Shown here: positions 8,133 to 19,310 of the stretch, one piece after another
How the letters are laid out: the number at the start of each line of letters is the position of its first letter
How positions within the stretch are numbered: the first letter of the stretch is position 1
From: Morganella morganii H1r
GTDB taxonomy: Bacteria > Pseudomonadota > Gammaproteobacteria > Enterobacterales > Enterobacteriaceae
Reading direction: 5' to 3'
DNA: 39,234 nt
Assembly: GCF_000633515.1 (NCBI RefSeq)
Contig: NZ_AYMP01000009.1
Coordinates: forward strand, 1-39,234
The notes under the pieces: model-generated
What the model was told of the DNA's origin: nothing
The model's database searches: none
Seen by the model: only the letters and a program-made list of their open reading frames with translations
Made by a program: the position numbers and the translations under genes

Positions 8133-9383
8133 ATGGTTATAAACAGAACATTACCAATTATCATTGGTATGCTGATGACCTTCTCGATGGTGATTGCTTC
8201 TTTTGTGGATACCTTGTCACGGGACTCTTATTTTGTACTGAGTTATTTATCCGTTATTGTGACATTCTGGCTGGTTTTTTTCAAAAAAATGACGCTTTTC
8301 CGTGATCGTGCGGTATTGCTTGTTGCGGCGTCATTTCTGCTGTTCGGACTCTCACGGGTTGCCTGGTCATTTCTGATGAATGATGACGGGATGAGTGTTT
8401 ATAAAAACCATTCTCCTACTGCGTCGAGAATTATACTCGGAGCATTTATTTTTTGTGTATGCATCTTATTAAAGCGTGAACTGCGGACATTTTTCAGAAA
8501 TGTATATGTCTCGGGCATTATTAAGGTATTGCCGCTTTATATTTTATTATATGCACTCTATGATATCTTTGTTTTACATAAAAACAGGGTGGAGTTAGAT
8601 ACAAACCGGGCAACAGTGGCAGCATACCTTATCAGTGCAATATTTTTTGTCAGCCTTCATTATTGTATTCAGGTGAAAAATAAATTAAATATTACATTAT
8701 TTTTTACTAATCTGATTATTTCCAATGCAATTATTATTCTGACACAAACCCGTGCAGCGATAGCTATCTATCTTCTGCTTTCTGTTCTTTATACGATCAT
8801 TATTTTCCGGAATAGCCTGAATATAAAAACAGTGAGCATTATTACTGTGCTTTTGCTGATTTTTGCAGGTTCGTCATATGAGTTCTTATATAAGTCACGA
8901 ATTAGTAAAGCTATTATGGAAACTCAAAATTATGATGTAACAAAGCCGGGGGGGTCATTAGGTAATCGTTATACTATGTGGTATGCGGGGTTATCTGCTT
9001 TTAAGCATGCCCCGATGGGGCAATCGTTTCAGGATCGTAATGACTTTATTTCAGAAAAAATAGTGACAGGTAACATTAGTGATTCAATAGGCGAATTTCT
9101 GACAGTACATTTGCACAGTGAATTGATTGACGTGTTGTCATTACAGGGGGTTATCGGTGGTGTACTGCTGGTGCTGATTTATCTCTCTCTGTTCTATGCC
9201 GGGATCCGGAATAAGAACCTGTTGCTGATAATGATGACATTGTGTCTGGCCGGTTATGGCCTGACAGATGTCTTGTTCTTCAGCCGTGAGAGTATTACTG
9301 TTTATCTCCTGTGTATTGCAGTGGCGCTGGTCACCGGCGGAAAAGACGACGCCGCACAACCGCTGCTGCCGGTTAATCGCTGA
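8133..9383 (+). CDS. waaL: O-antigen ligase (WaaL-type, Wzy_C superfamily membrane protein)
   Basis: This 416-residue protein has about ten to twelve hydrophobic segments and a large periplasmic loop around residues 250-330. The loop contains [20 protein letters not shown] and, further on, [19 protein letters not shown]. These match the O-antigen ligase pattern, in which an arginine and a histidine in the loop are functionally important. WaaL transfers the undecaprenyl-linked O antigen to the lipid A-core at the periplasmic face. It could in principle be a polymerase, but a separate wzy lies in the O-antigen cluster at the right end and this gene is among core genes. It starts on the base after the preceding stop. 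mutM follows after ten bases. Confidence 0.82.
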   Translation: MVINRTLPIIIGMLMTFSMVIASFVDTLSRDSYFVLSYLSVIVTFWLVFFKKMTLFRDRAVLLVAASFLLFGLSRVAWSFLMNDDGMSVYKNHSPTASRIILGAFIFCVCILLKRELRTFFRNVYVSGIIKVLPLYILLYALYDIFVLHKNRVELDTNRATVAAYLISAIFFVSLHYCIQVKNKLNITLFFTNLIISNAIIILTQTRAAIAIYLLLSVLYTIIIFRNSLNIKTVSIITVLLLIFAGSSYEFLYKSRISKAIMETQNYDVTKPGGSLGNRYTMWYAGLSAFKHAPMGQSFQDRNDFISEKIVTGNISDSIGEFLTVHLHSELIDVLSLQGVIGGVLLVLIYLSLFYAGIRNKNLLLIMMTLCLAGYGLTDVLFFSRESITVYLLCIAVALVTGGKDDAAQPLLPVNR

Positions 9384-9393
9384 GGAGTTATCT

Positions 9394-10203
9394 GTGCCGG
9401 AATTACCTGAGGTCGAAACCAGCCGGCGCGGCATTGAGCCGCATCTTGTTGGTAATACCATACGTTATGTTGAAGTCCGCAATCGGCGGCTGCGCTGGCC
9501 GGTGTCAGAACAGATTGAGCGCCTGAGTGACCGGCCGGTGCTCAGTGTGCAGCGCCGGGCAAAATACCTGCTGATTGAGCTGCCGGAAGGGTGGATCATC
9601 ATTCACCTGGGGATGTCCGGCAGTTTGCGGATTCTTTTGGAGGAAACGCCGGAAGAGAAACACGATCATGTGGATATGGTGCTGGGTGACGGTAAAATTC
9701 TGCGCTATACCGATCCGCGCCGCTTTGGTGCCTGGTTGTGGGCGGATGATCTGGCAACCTGTCCGGTACTGGCGAACCTGGGGCCGGAGCCGCTGAGTGA
9801 TGATTTTGACGCCGCGTATCTGTTCGCCAAATCCCGCAAACGAAACACACCGGTCAAAAGCTGGCTGATGGATAATAAAATTGTGGTGGGCGTGGGAAAT
9901 ATTTATGCCAATGAATCCCTCTTTTTATCCCGCATCCATCCGCTGCGCCCGGCGAAAGATCTGACGATGGATGAGGTTACCCGTCTGGTTGCCACCATAA
10001 AGCAGGTACTGACAGAATCCATCAAACAGGGCGGCACCACGCTGAAAGATTTTTTACAGTCAGACGGAAAACCCGGCTATTTTGCTCAGGAACTGTTTGT
10101 GTACGGAAAACACGGAGAATGTTGCCCTAACTGCGGACAGAAGATAGACGTGGTGAAAGTCGGTCAGCGGAGCACGTTTTTCTGCCCCGCCTGTCAGCAC
10201 TGA
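9394..10203 (+). CDS. mutM: Formamidopyrimidine-DNA glycosylase
   Basis: MutM (Fpg) excises 8-oxoguanine and other oxidised purines and cuts the abasic site. The start is the GTG at 9394, which places the catalytic proline and glutamate directly after the initiator ([13 protein letters not shown]). GAGGAG at 9382-9387 is correctly spaced. An upstream ATG in frame at 9268 would bury the catalytic proline 42 residues in and is rejected. Length is 269, exactly as in E. coli. Lys57 is conserved (RRAKYLL). The C-terminal zinc finger has four cysteines (CPNCG and FFCPACQ). It lies in an operon with waaL, and its stop directly abuts the stop of the convergent coaD. Confidence 0.96.
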   Translation: MPELPEVETSRRGIEPHLVGNTIRYVEVRNRRLRWPVSEQIERLSDRPVLSVQRRAKYLLIELPEGWIIIHLGMSGSLRILLEETPEEKHDHVDMVLGDGKILRYTDPRRFGAWLWADDLATCPVLANLGPEPLSDDFDAAYLFAKSRKRNTPVKSWLMDNKIVVGVGNIYANESLFLSRIHPLRPAKDLTMDEVTRLVATIKQVLTESIKQGGTTLKDFLQSDGKPGYFAQELFVYGKHGECCPNCGQKIDVVKVGQRSTFFCPACQH

Positions 10204-11464
<1,261 letters not shown>

Positions 11465-11465
<1 letters not shown>

Positions 11466-12742
11466 CAGTGGCTCCGCGGCGGCAGATACGGTCCGAGCAA
11501 CTGCATCAGACGGTGCAGTGCGCCCTGATTCTCATGAAGTACCTCGGCGGCATGCCGCCCGCAGTACAGCCGGTAATCCTCATCATTGAGCAGATTACTG
11601 ACGGCGTCACTCAGACTTTGTTCATCCGTGACGGTCAGCAGGGCATCGGCCTGCTGTAGTTTGCCGCAGATATTTTTGAAATTGAAGGTGTGCGGCCCCA
11701 TCAGCACCGGCAGGGCGTGTGCGGCGGCTTCCAGCGGATTATGTCCGCCGCGTTCAACCAGGCTGCCGCCGACAAATGCGATATCCGCCAGTCCGTACAG
11801 CAGCATCAGTTCACCCATGGTATCCCCGACGACCACCTGTGTTTCCGGTGACGGGATGGTATTACTGCTGCGCATGACATAGGTCAGACCGGCTTTTTCG
11901 GTCAGTTCGCGTGCTTTGGCAAACCGCTCCGGATGGCGCGGCACCAGGATCAGAAGCAGGTTCGGAAAGCGCTTCAGCAGGGTTTTATGGGCACTGAGGA
12001 TAATTTCTTCTTCGCCTTCATGGGTACTGGTTGCAATCCACACCGGACGGCGGGCCGCCCACTGACGGCGCAGGGTAACGGCTTTGGCAGCCAGTTCCGG
12101 CGTGACAGAAATATCGAATTTCAGGCTGCCGGTCACATGCAGTTGCTGGCGGCGCAGGCCGAGTTCAATAAAGCGTTCACCGTCTTCCTGATTCTGGGCA
12201 GCGACCAGCGTGATCCGGTTCAGGATAGTTTTCACGAAACTGCCTGCTTTCTTATAACCGGCAGCCGAGCGCGCCGACAGGCGGGCATTGGCGATCACCA
12301 GCGGAATTTTCCGGCGGTGCAGTTCAGTTATCATATTCGGCCACAGTTCGGTTTCCATGACGATCACCAGTTTCGGCTGAACGGTATTGAAAAACCGTTT
12401 CATCGAGCCCGGTAAGTCGTAAGGGAGATAAACGTGGTAAACGTCATCACCTAATGCTGATAAAACCCGCTCTGAGCCGGTCGGTGTCATGGTGGTGACG
12501 GTGATGGGTAACGTCGGATAATGGTGGCGTAATGCACGGACCAGCGGTACTGCGGCGAGTGTTTCGCCCACAGAAACCGAGTGCAGGATGATACCGCCGG
12601 TGCCGGTTTTTCCTTTGCAGAAACCATAACGTTCACCCCAGCGTCTGCGGTAGGCCGGGGAGCGGCGGCTGCGCCATAACAGACGTAACCAGATAAGAGG
12701 TTGGATCAGGTAAAGCAGAACCTGGTATACACGCAGTAACAT
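11465..12742 (-). CDS. waaA: 3-deoxy-D-manno-octulosonic acid (Kdo) transferase
   Basis: WaaA (KdtA) adds two Kdo residues to lipid IVA, the first step of core assembly and normally essential. The N-terminal membrane anchor [19 protein letters not shown] is followed by [12 protein letters not shown] and [14 protein letters not shown], where the conserved catalytic glutamate lies. The C-terminal GT-B half carries GTHEGEEE-like ([11 protein letters not shown]) and [19 protein letters not shown] chose the ATG at 12742, which gives 425 residues as in E. coli. The frame extends to an ATG at 12814, but the extra 24 residues have no family counterpart. It is the first gene of waaA-waaE-coaD and divergent from waaQ. 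Confidence 0.95.
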
Positions 12743-12897
12743 TTTATCAGTTTCGCAGATAAGATTACGGCAATAGTAGCATAAAACTAACACGAATAGC
12801 GCATTAAAAAGCATAAACCCGGTGCCGCTGACAGCAGGAGCCCCGCTGCCCGGTACAACACACTGCGCTATCTGTTAATACTGCCGGGAACGATTTG

Positions 12898-12906
12898 TGG
12901 TAATCT
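12898..12906 (+). promoter_or_regulatory. Possible extended -10 promoter of waaQ-wabG-wabH-wabN
   Basis: TGGTAATCT gives an extended -10 element about 60 bases upstream of the waaQ ATG. No convincing -35 hexamer is present, which is tolerated with an extended -10. The rest of the 224-base waaA-waaQ spacer shows no other recognisable signal. Confidence 0.35.
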
Positions 12907-12966
12907 GTGCCTCAGATATTGATACCTGTTATTCCCTGATTTCTGTCTGACCCCAATGGAACTCTT

Positions 12967-14040
12967 ATGCAAACAGCACCCGCGCCGGTACAGCGCATTT
13001 TAGTGATAAAACTCCGTCATCACGGCGATATGCTGCTGATAACACCGGTGATTAATACTCTGAAAGCGAATTACCCGGATGCTGAAGTGGATGTCCTGCT
13101 GTATCAGGAAACGGCACCGATGCTCAGCCGTCATCCCGGCATCAGCCATATTTTTGCCATGGACAGAGACTGGCGTAAAGAGGGAACCTGCAAACGTATC
13201 GGGCATGAGTGGCGTTTACTGAAATCATTGCGCCGCCGCCGTTACGACATTGTGGTAAATCTCGCGGATCAGTGGTACAGCGCGATTGTCACCCGGTTCA
13301 CCGGCGCCCGCATCCGTGCCGGGCTGGATTTACGGAAGCGGCAGAGTCTGTTCTGGAAGAAGTGTTACACCCTGCTGGCGGATACCTCGCAGGAACTGAC
13401 CATGCACACGGTGGAGCAGAATCTTAACGGGTTAACCCCGCTGAATCTGCCGGTGACCGATAATCATGTCACAATGGCCTATTCAGAAGAAGACCGGCAG
13501 AAGACCGGACAGCTTTTGCAGCGCAAACAGGTGACCGGTGAGTATATTGTGGTGCAGCCGACATCCCGCTGGTTCTATAAATGCTGGAATGACGACAAAA
13601 TGAGTGATGTTATCCGCACACTGGCGGATGAAGGGCATCAGATTGTGCTCAGCAGCGGGCCGGACCCGCGCGAAAAAGCGATGATTGCATCCATTCTGGC
13701 GCCGTGTCAGCAGGCGGTGGCAGACGGCAGAATTGTCTCTGTTGCCGGAGAACTGACACTGCCTCAGCTTGCCGCCCTGATTGATCGTGCAAAACTGTTT
13801 ATCGGTGTGGATTCTGTGCCGATGCACATGGCTGCCGCCCTGAAAACACCCATGATAGCCCTGTTCGGCCCGACAAAACTGGTGTTCTGGGCGCCGTGGC
13901 AGGCAACCGGTGAAATTATTAAGGCATCAGATTACGGCGAACAACCGCATCCGGATGATATCGATACCGGAACGGACGAACGTTACCTGAGCCCGATCCC
14001 GGCAGAGGCAGTGATTGCGGCAGCACGGAGATATTTATGA
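12967..14040 (+). CDS. waaQ: LPS heptosyltransferase III
   Basis: This 357-residue GT9 protein begins with ILVIKLRHHGDMLLITPVINTL. It contains VVQPTSRWFYKCWNDDKM and the GT9 donor-binding region FIGVDSVPMHMAAALKTPMIALFGPT. These match WaaQ rather than WaaC or WaaF, both of which are present separately in this window. WaaQ adds a side-branch heptose to the second heptose of the inner core. It starts the four-gene waaQ-wabG-wabH-wabN run, with a four-base overlap into the next gene. Confidence 0.92.
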   Translation: MQTAPAPVQRILVIKLRHHGDMLLITPVINTLKANYPDAEVDVLLYQETAPMLSRHPGISHIFAMDRDWRKEGTCKRIGHEWRLLKSLRRRRYDIVVNLADQWYSAIVTRFTGARIRAGLDLRKRQSLFWKKCYTLLADTSQELTMHTVEQNLNGLTPLNLPVTDNHVTMAYSEEDRQKTGQLLQRKQVTGEYIVVQPTSRWFYKCWNDDKMSDVIRTLADEGHQIVLSSGPDPREKAMIASILAPCQQAVADGRIVSVAGELTLPQLAALIDRAKLFIGVDSVPMHMAAALKTPMIALFGPTKLVFWAPWQATGEIIKASDYGEQPHPDDIDTGTDERYLSPIPAEAVIAAARRYL

Positions 14041-15164
14041 AAGAGATGCGTCTGGCGATTGTCCGTCAGAAATACCGTCCGGACGGCGGCGCGGAGCGTT
14101 TTGTCTCCCGGGCGCTGGAAGCACTGGATAACCGGAATCTGGATCTGAATGTTATCACCCGCTCCTGGCAGGGCGCTGCGGCTCCCGGCTGGCATATTCA
14201 TGTGGTGAATCCGCCGAAATGGGGCCGGATCAGCCGTGAGCGCGGATTTGCTCACGCCGCCCGTGCCTGCTGGCAGAATGAAAAATTTGATATTGTTCAG
14301 AGCCATGAACGCATCGCCGGTTGTGATATTTACCGTGCCGGGGATGGTGTTCACCGCCGCTGGCTGTTACAGCGGGCGCGGGTGTTGCCGGCCTGGCGGG
14401 CGAAACTGCTGTTTGCCTCACCGTATCACCGTTATGTGATGAAGGCAGAGCAGGAGATGTACCATGACCCGCATTTTAAGCAGGTGATTTGTAATTCGGT
14501 GATGGTAAAGAAAGAGGTGATGGAAGACTTCGGTCTGTCAGAGTCACAGATTACCGTCATCTATAACGGCATTGATTCTGAGAAGTTTCATCCGCTGCCG
14601 GAAGCTGAGCGTCTGGCACTCCGGCAGACGCATCAGATTCCGGCGGCGGCAAAATGCCTGGTGTATGTCGGTTCCGGATTTGAACGCAAAGGTCTGGCGG
14701 CGGCGATTATGGCTGTCAGCCGCAATGATGCCTGGCTGCTGGTGATAGGTCAGGATAAGGCAGAAAAAAAATATCGTCAGCTGGCTGCGTCCCTCGGGTG
14801 TGCTGATCGTATCCGTTTTGCGGGCATGCAGAAACAGACACTGCCGTTTTATCAGATGAGTGACGGATTGCTGCTGCCGACACTGTATGATCCGTTCCCG
14901 AATGTGGTACCGGAAGCGATGGCCTGCGCACTGCCGGTTATTACCAGCACCACCTGCGGCGGGGCGGAGTTTGTCACACAGGGTGAAGAGGGTTTTGTCT
15001 GTGATGCGCTGGATATTGCCGGTCTGGCAGACGCGGTTTCACAACTGCCTTGTGATCACCTCAGCAGCCGGATGTCTGCATGCGCGCGGCAGCGGGTTTT
15101 ACCTTATACACCGGCAGCATTATCACAGCAGCTTATCGATCTCTACGGGCGGGTCCTGGCATAA
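14037..15164 (+). CDS. wabG: GT4 LPS core glycosyltransferase, WabG-like
   Basis: The 375-residue GT-B protein begins MRLAIVRQKYRPDGGAERF, has SHERIAGCDIYRAGDGVHRRW, and ends its donor site with PTLYDPFPNVVPEAMACALPV (the GT4 E-x7-E pattern). The N terminus resembles WabG of Klebsiella and Proteus, which transfers galacturonic acid to the second heptose, more than E. coli WaaG, which transfers glucose. From memory of the families I favour WabG; the neighbours WabH-like and WabN-like support this. The sugar specificity is inferred. The ATG overlaps the waaQ stop, with CGGAG as ribosome binding site. Confidence 0.8.
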   Translation: MKEMRLAIVRQKYRPDGGAERFVSRALEALDNRNLDLNVITRSWQGAAAPGWHIHVVNPPKWGRISRERGFAHAARACWQNEKFDIVQSHERIAGCDIYRAGDGVHRRWLLQRARVLPAWRAKLLFASPYHRYVMKAEQEMYHDPHFKQVICNSVMVKKEVMEDFGLSESQITVIYNGIDSEKFHPLPEAERLALRQTHQIPAAAKCLVYVGSGFERKGLAAAIMAVSRNDAWLLVIGQDKAEKKYRQLAASLGCADRIRFAGMQKQTLPFYQMSDGLLLPTLYDPFPNVVPEAMACALPVITSTTCGGAEFVTQGEEGFVCDALDIAGLADAVSQLPCDHLSSRMSACARQRVLPYTPAALSQQLIDLYGRVLA

Positions 15165-16285
15165 TGAAACAGCATATTTTATTTATTATTGACGGTTTAC
15201 CGGGCGGCGGCGCTGAACGGGTGGTGCTGAGCCTGAGCCACGGGCTGGTTCTGGCCGGTTATGATGTCACTCTGCTGTCACTCAGCAATACCCGTGATTA
15301 TGACATCCCGGAAGGCGTGGATTATCAGGTCTCAGCGGACAGCTACCGGGGATTGTTCCACCGCCAGACAGAAATCCGGCGCCGTGCCGGAAAGATGGAT
15401 ACGTTTTTGTCCGGTCTGTTTGCCCGTAAAGGCAAACCGGTACTGGTGGTATCCAATCTGCATAAAACCGACCGTATTGTGGCGGTATCACAGGCACTGG
15501 CCGGGCTGAATGTCTGGTTCTGCCTGCACGGCATGTTTTCAGCCAGCTATCTCGGTAATAAAACCGGCCTGCGCCGCCGTCTGAAACAGGAAAAAATCCG
15601 CCGTGTGTATAACGGACGGAATATTATCGGCGTATCCGGTGCGGTGTGCCGGGATCTGTGTGAAAACGTCGGGGTCACGCCGCAGCAGTGTGTGACCATT
15701 TATAACCCGTTTGATGTTGCGGATATTCAGCGCCAGGCGCAGGAAGATAACCCGTACCGGGGGCAGGATTACATGGTTCACCTCGGGCGTTTTCATGAGG
15801 TGAAACGGCAGGACAGATTACTGACCGCATTTGCACTGGCTAATCTGCCGTGCAAACTGTTGCTGGCGGGGCAGGGCAGCCCGGCGGCCACACAAACACT
15901 GAAAAGCCAGGTGGCTGAACTCGGTCTGGAAGACCGGGTGGAATTTATCGGTTTTCAGTCAAAACCAATGCCGGTGATCCGTGGTGCGAAAGCGGTGGTA
16001 CTGAGTTCCGACAGTGAAGGGCTCTCTTCTGTTCTGATTGAATCCCTGATCTGCGGTACACCGGTGGTCAGTACCCATTGTCCGGGCGGGATCGGCGAGA
16101 TTATGACCGGCGAATTGACTGCCTATTTATCCGATATGACACCGGTGAGCCTGGCGGAAAAAATCCGTCTGGTTTATGAACATCCGCCGGTGATCACACC
16201 GGAGATGTATCAGAAGTTTGAGCGGCAGACGATCGTCCGCCAGTACTGCGATCTAATTCAGCCCGTCCCGTCAACACACGTGTGA
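15164..16285 (+). CDS. wabH: GT4 LPS core glycosyltransferase, WabH-like
   Basis: The GT4 protein begins MKQHILFIIDGLPGGGAERVVL, a GGGAER loop typical of the family. It has HLGRFHEVKRQDRLLTAF at the start of the C-terminal domain and LSSDSEGLSSVLIESLICGTPVV as the donor-binding region. In Klebsiella, WabH adds N-acetylglucosamine to the galacturonic acid placed by WabG. I start it at the ATG at 15164 (373 residues), which overlaps the wabG stop by one base (TAATG). An in-frame upstream ATG at 15080 would overlap wabG by 85 bases and adds no recognisable sequence. Donor specificity is inferred from context. Confidence 0.78.
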   Translation: MKQHILFIIDGLPGGGAERVVLSLSHGLVLAGYDVTLLSLSNTRDYDIPEGVDYQVSADSYRGLFHRQTEIRRRAGKMDTFLSGLFARKGKPVLVVSNLHKTDRIVAVSQALAGLNVWFCLHGMFSASYLGNKTGLRRRLKQEKIRRVYNGRNIIGVSGAVCRDLCENVGVTPQQCVTIYNPFDVADIQRQAQEDNPYRGQDYMVHLGRFHEVKRQDRLLTAFALANLPCKLLLAGQGSPAATQTLKSQVAELGLEDRVEFIGFQSKPMPVIRGAKAVVLSSDSEGLSSVLIESLICGTPVVSTHCPGGIGEIMTGELTAYLSDMTPVSLAEKIRLVYEHPPVITPEMYQKFERQTIVRQYCDLIQPVPSTHV

Positions 16286-16296
16286 GGAGCACAATC

Positions 16297-17274
16297 ATGG
16301 CGAAACCCGCTTTTATCATCACGCTTGATACGGAAGGGGATAACCTCTGGGAATCCGGTCCGGTGATCACCACGCAGAATACCCGGTTTTTACCGCGCTT
16401 TCAGGCACTGTGTGAGAAGTACAGCTTTAAGCCGGTCTGGCTGACCAATTATGAAATGGCAACGGATGATGCCTATATTGAATTTGCGCAGGATGTGATC
16501 GCCCGGCAGACCGGGGAGATCGGTATGCATTTACATGCCTGGAACAGTCCGCCGCTGCAGGCACTGACAGCCGATGATGATCGTTTCCAGCCCTATCTGA
16601 TTGAATATCCTGACGATGTGATGAAAGAAAAAATTAACGTCATGACATCACTGCTGGAAGATAAATTACAGACTAAAATGGTCAGCCACCGTGCGGGCCG
16701 CTGGGCATTCAATGAAAAATATGCCCGTTTGCTGGCAGAATTTGGTTATCAGACAGACTGTTCGGTGACACCGAGGGTGAACTGGGCATATACCCCGGGG
16801 GCACCGGCACCCATCGGTCACGGCGGCACCAATTACCTGAATTTTCCGTCTGACGCTTATTTTATGGATCTGAATGATATCGGACGTTCCGGGGATTCAG
16901 CGCTGTTACAGGTGCCGATGAGTGTTCAGTTCCGCCATTCCCCGCTGATGAACGGCCTGAAACAGTTTTATGATAAGTTACGCGGCAAAAAACGTTCGCC
17001 GTCCGTGAACTGGCTGCGGCCGAAAGGCGGGAATCTGGCACAGATGCAACAGGTGGTTGATGCCTGCCTGGCTCAGGGAAACGATCACATTGAGTTTATG
17101 CTGCATTCATCTGAATTTATGCCGGGCGGCAGCCCGACATTCAGGGATGAGGCGGCGATTGATGTATTGTATGATGATCTGGAGCAGTTGTTTGCGTATA
17201 TCGCGCAGCGGGCGGAAGGGATGACGCTGGCGGAATTTTATCAGCGGAAACTCGCACAGCGTCATGCATCATAA
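16297..17274 (+). CDS. wabN: LPS core polysaccharide deacetylase, WabN/WalW-like
   Basis: The 325-residue protein opens AFIITLDTEGDNLWESG, the NodB-type catalytic aspartate motif, and continues with EIGMHLHAWNSPP, which supplies metal-binding histidines. SHRAGRWAFN and the C-terminal HIEFMLHSSEFMPGG are further deacetylase blocks. WabN in Klebsiella removes the acetyl group from the core GlcNAc added by WabH, leaving glucosamine. The related Serratia/Proteus gene is called walW. GAGGAG at 16284-16289 supports the ATG at 16297. It ends two bases from the convergent waaC. Confidence 0.8.
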   Translation: MAKPAFIITLDTEGDNLWESGPVITTQNTRFLPRFQALCEKYSFKPVWLTNYEMATDDAYIEFAQDVIARQTGEIGMHLHAWNSPPLQALTADDDRFQPYLIEYPDDVMKEKINVMTSLLEDKLQTKMVSHRAGRWAFNEKYARLLAEFGYQTDCSVTPRVNWAYTPGAPAPIGHGGTNYLNFPSDAYFMDLNDIGRSGDSALLQVPMSVQFRHSPLMNGLKQFYDKLRGKKRSPSVNWLRPKGGNLAQMQQVVDACLAQGNDHIEFMLHSSEFMPGGSPTFRDEAAIDVLYDDLEQLFAYIAQRAEGMTLAEFYQRKLAQRHAS

Positions 17275-17276
17275 TC

Positions 17277-18254
17277 TTAACGCGGCATGTGCTCAGCCAT
17301 GGCGGCGAGCACATCATCCGCACTGACAGAGGACAAATCCCCGTCCTTTGATGTCAGGGCAAACTGCCCCTTGCCGTAACCACCGATAAGCCCCGGGTCT
17401 GTCGGGCCGTACAGGGTGATATTGGGTTTATCCAGCGCGGCTGTCAGATGGCTCAGCCCGGTATCGACTGAAATCACCCCCTCTGCCCCGGCGATTTCTG
17501 CCGCCACATCCGCCAGTGATAATTTCGGCAATACATGCACATGGGTGAATCCTTCCGCCAGGCGCAGCGCCCGCTCCTGTTCATGCGGTGCGCCCCATGG
17601 CAGGCGGACATGCAGATCAGTATCAGCCAGTTGTGCAAACAGCGCCCGCCAGTGTGACTCCGGCCAGTGTTTGGCATCACGGGTGGTGGCGTGGAGACAG
17701 ACCAGATACGGCACGGCATCCGGCGATACTGTACGGTTATTCAGAAAATGGGCGGCAATCGCGTAATCCCCCTGTGTCTGCGGTTTCTCATAGCCGAGAC
17801 TCAGGGCAAAAAGCTGACGGATGCGCTCAACAGCATGCTGTGTTTTACTGACAGCGTGTTTCTCATCATAGAAAAAACCCGCCAGCGGCTCGCGGATACT
17901 GTGCCGGTCGTAGCCGTGTTTACGGCCGTGTGCCAGCCGGGTGACCAGAAGGGCACTTTTAATCAGCCCCTGGGCATCAATCACGGCATCATAGGTCTGT
18001 GACTGAACAGCGTCGCGGAACCGGCGGCGTTCATCACGGATATCACGGCGGAACCAGTTTTTCCGCCAGCGGCGGATAGCGACCGGAATGACGCGATCAA
18101 CAGCAGCGTGCCAGCCCGGGATCTGGGCAAAACCCTCTTCAACCACCCAGTCAAAGGTGATCTCCGGAAATACCTGCACGGCATCGGTCAGTGCGGGCAG
18201 GGTATGCAGCACGTCTCCCATCGATGAGGTTTTAACGATTAACACACGGCGCAT
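17277..18254 (-). CDS. waaC: LPS heptosyltransferase I
   Basis: WaaC adds the first L-glycero-D-manno-heptose to Kdo. The 325-residue GT9 protein begins MRRVLIVKTSSMGDVLHTLPAL and contains YDAVIDAQGLIKSALL. It has the donor-site region ISVDTGLSHLTAALDKPNITLYGPT near the C terminus. It overlaps the end of waaF by 16 bases, as expected in the hldD-waaF-waaC operon. Confidence 0.96.
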   Translation of the reverse strand: MRRVLIVKTSSMGDVLHTLPALTDAVQVFPEITFDWVVEEGFAQIPGWHAAVDRVIPVAIRRWRKNWFRRDIRDERRRFRDAVQSQTYDAVIDAQGLIKSALLVTRLAHGRKHGYDRHSIREPLAGFFYDEKHAVSKTQHAVERIRQLFALSLGYEKPQTQGDYAIAAHFLNNRTVSPDAVPYLVCLHATTRDAKHWPESHWRALFAQLADTDLHVRLPWGAPHEQERALRLAEGFTHVHVLPKLSLADVAAEIAGAEGVISVDTGLSHLTAALDKPNITLYGPTDPGLIGGYGKGQFALTSKDGDLSSVSADDVLAAMAEHMPR

Positions 18255-19300
18255 GGCGGGGAACTCTTCAGCAAATCATCCAGTTCAGACAGAACCCGCT
18301 CCGGCTGAATATCAATCAGGCTCTGATGGTAGCCTTCATGGGCATCCCCTTTGCGGACTTTGTGATAACCGGTGATCAGGCGGATAACGCGGGCTTTCTC
18401 TGACAGCGGCGGCGTGAAATCCGGACTGCTCGGGCCGTATAAGGCAACCAGCGGGCGATCCAGCGCGGCAGCCACATGCATCAGACCGGAATCGTTGGTG
18501 ATAATGGCATGACAACCGGCGATCAGGTTTACCGCCTGTTCCAGCGAGGTTTTTCCGGCCAGATTCAGGCAGTTTTCGCGCTGTTCATCACTGAGCATGG
18601 CGAGGATTTCCTCACCGGCAGCGTGATCTTTTTCCGAGCCGAACAGCACTATCTGAACATCGCGCTCATCAATCAGTTTCTTCGCTAATTCACCGTAGTG
18701 ATAATGCGGCCAGCGTTTTGCCGGGCCAAATTCAGCCCCCGGACAAAAACCAACCACCGGGCGGTGATCACGGATATTAAATGCCGCCATGCTCTCGGCA
18801 ATATCCTCATCCCGCACCACCAGCTTCGGCCACAGCAAAGGCTGCGGAAGAGCAGCGGCGGCAGGGACATCCGCTTTATCATACGCGAGGGCAACATAGC
18901 GCTGCACCATCAGCGGAAAAGCGGCTTTGTCGAGTTTCCGGTGATCGTTGAGCAGGCCGTAACGCATTTCGCCCAGCCAGCCGGTGCGCACAGGGATTTT
19001 CGCAAAAAACGGCACCAGTGCCGATTTTAACGAGTTCGGCAGCACATAAGCACGATCATACTTATTATCACGCAGGGAATGACCCAGACGGCGGCGCTCA
19101 CCGAGTGCCAGGGCGCCATGGCCGATAGGCATGGCGACAGCATCATCCACTTCCGGCATTTTTGCCAGCAGCGGACGGCACCACGCAGGTGCCATCACAT
19201 CAATCGTTGCCTGCGGATAACGTGTTTTCAGGGTACGGTAAAGGCTTTGTGACATCATCATGTCACCGACCCACGATGGCCCGATCACCAGAATTTTCAT
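18239..19300 (-). CDS. waaF: LPS heptosyltransferase II
   Basis: WaaF adds the second heptose of the inner core. The 353-residue GT9 protein begins MKILVIGPSWVGDMMMSQSLY and has YVLPNSLKSALVPFFA. It also has FCPGAEFGPAKRWPHYHY and the donor region IITNDSGLMHVAAALDRPLVALYGPS. Length is close to the E. coli 348. It follows hldD after 10 bases and overlaps waaC, so all three are probably translated from one message. Confidence 0.96.
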   Translation of the reverse strand: MKILVIGPSWVGDMMMSQSLYRTLKTRYPQATIDVMAPAWCRPLLAKMPEVDDAVAMPIGHGALALGERRRLGHSLRDNKYDRAYVLPNSLKSALVPFFAKIPVRTGWLGEMRYGLLNDHRKLDKAAFPLMVQRYVALAYDKADVPAAAALPQPLLWPKLVVRDEDIAESMAAFNIRDHRPVVGFCPGAEFGPAKRWPHYHYGELAKKLIDERDVQIVLFGSEKDHAAGEEILAMLSDEQRENCLNLAGKTSLEQAVNLIAGCHAIITNDSGLMHVAAALDRPLVALYGPSSPDFTPPLSEKARVIRLITGYHKVRKGDAHEGYHQSLIDIQPERVLSELDDLLKSSPPCAVC

Positions 19301-19310
19301 GTGCGTTTAA

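Noticed and set aside
9268-9393. In-frame N-terminal extension of mutM from an ATG at 9268
   Set aside because: It overlaps waaL and would bury the catalytic proline that must be the second residue. The GTG at 9394 with a good ribosome binding site gives the exact family length.
16284-17274. Extra upstream start for the deacetylase (GTG or ATG around 16282)
   Set aside because: The five extra residues precede the standard MAKPAFIITLDTEG beginning; the ribosome binding site fits the ATG at 16297.
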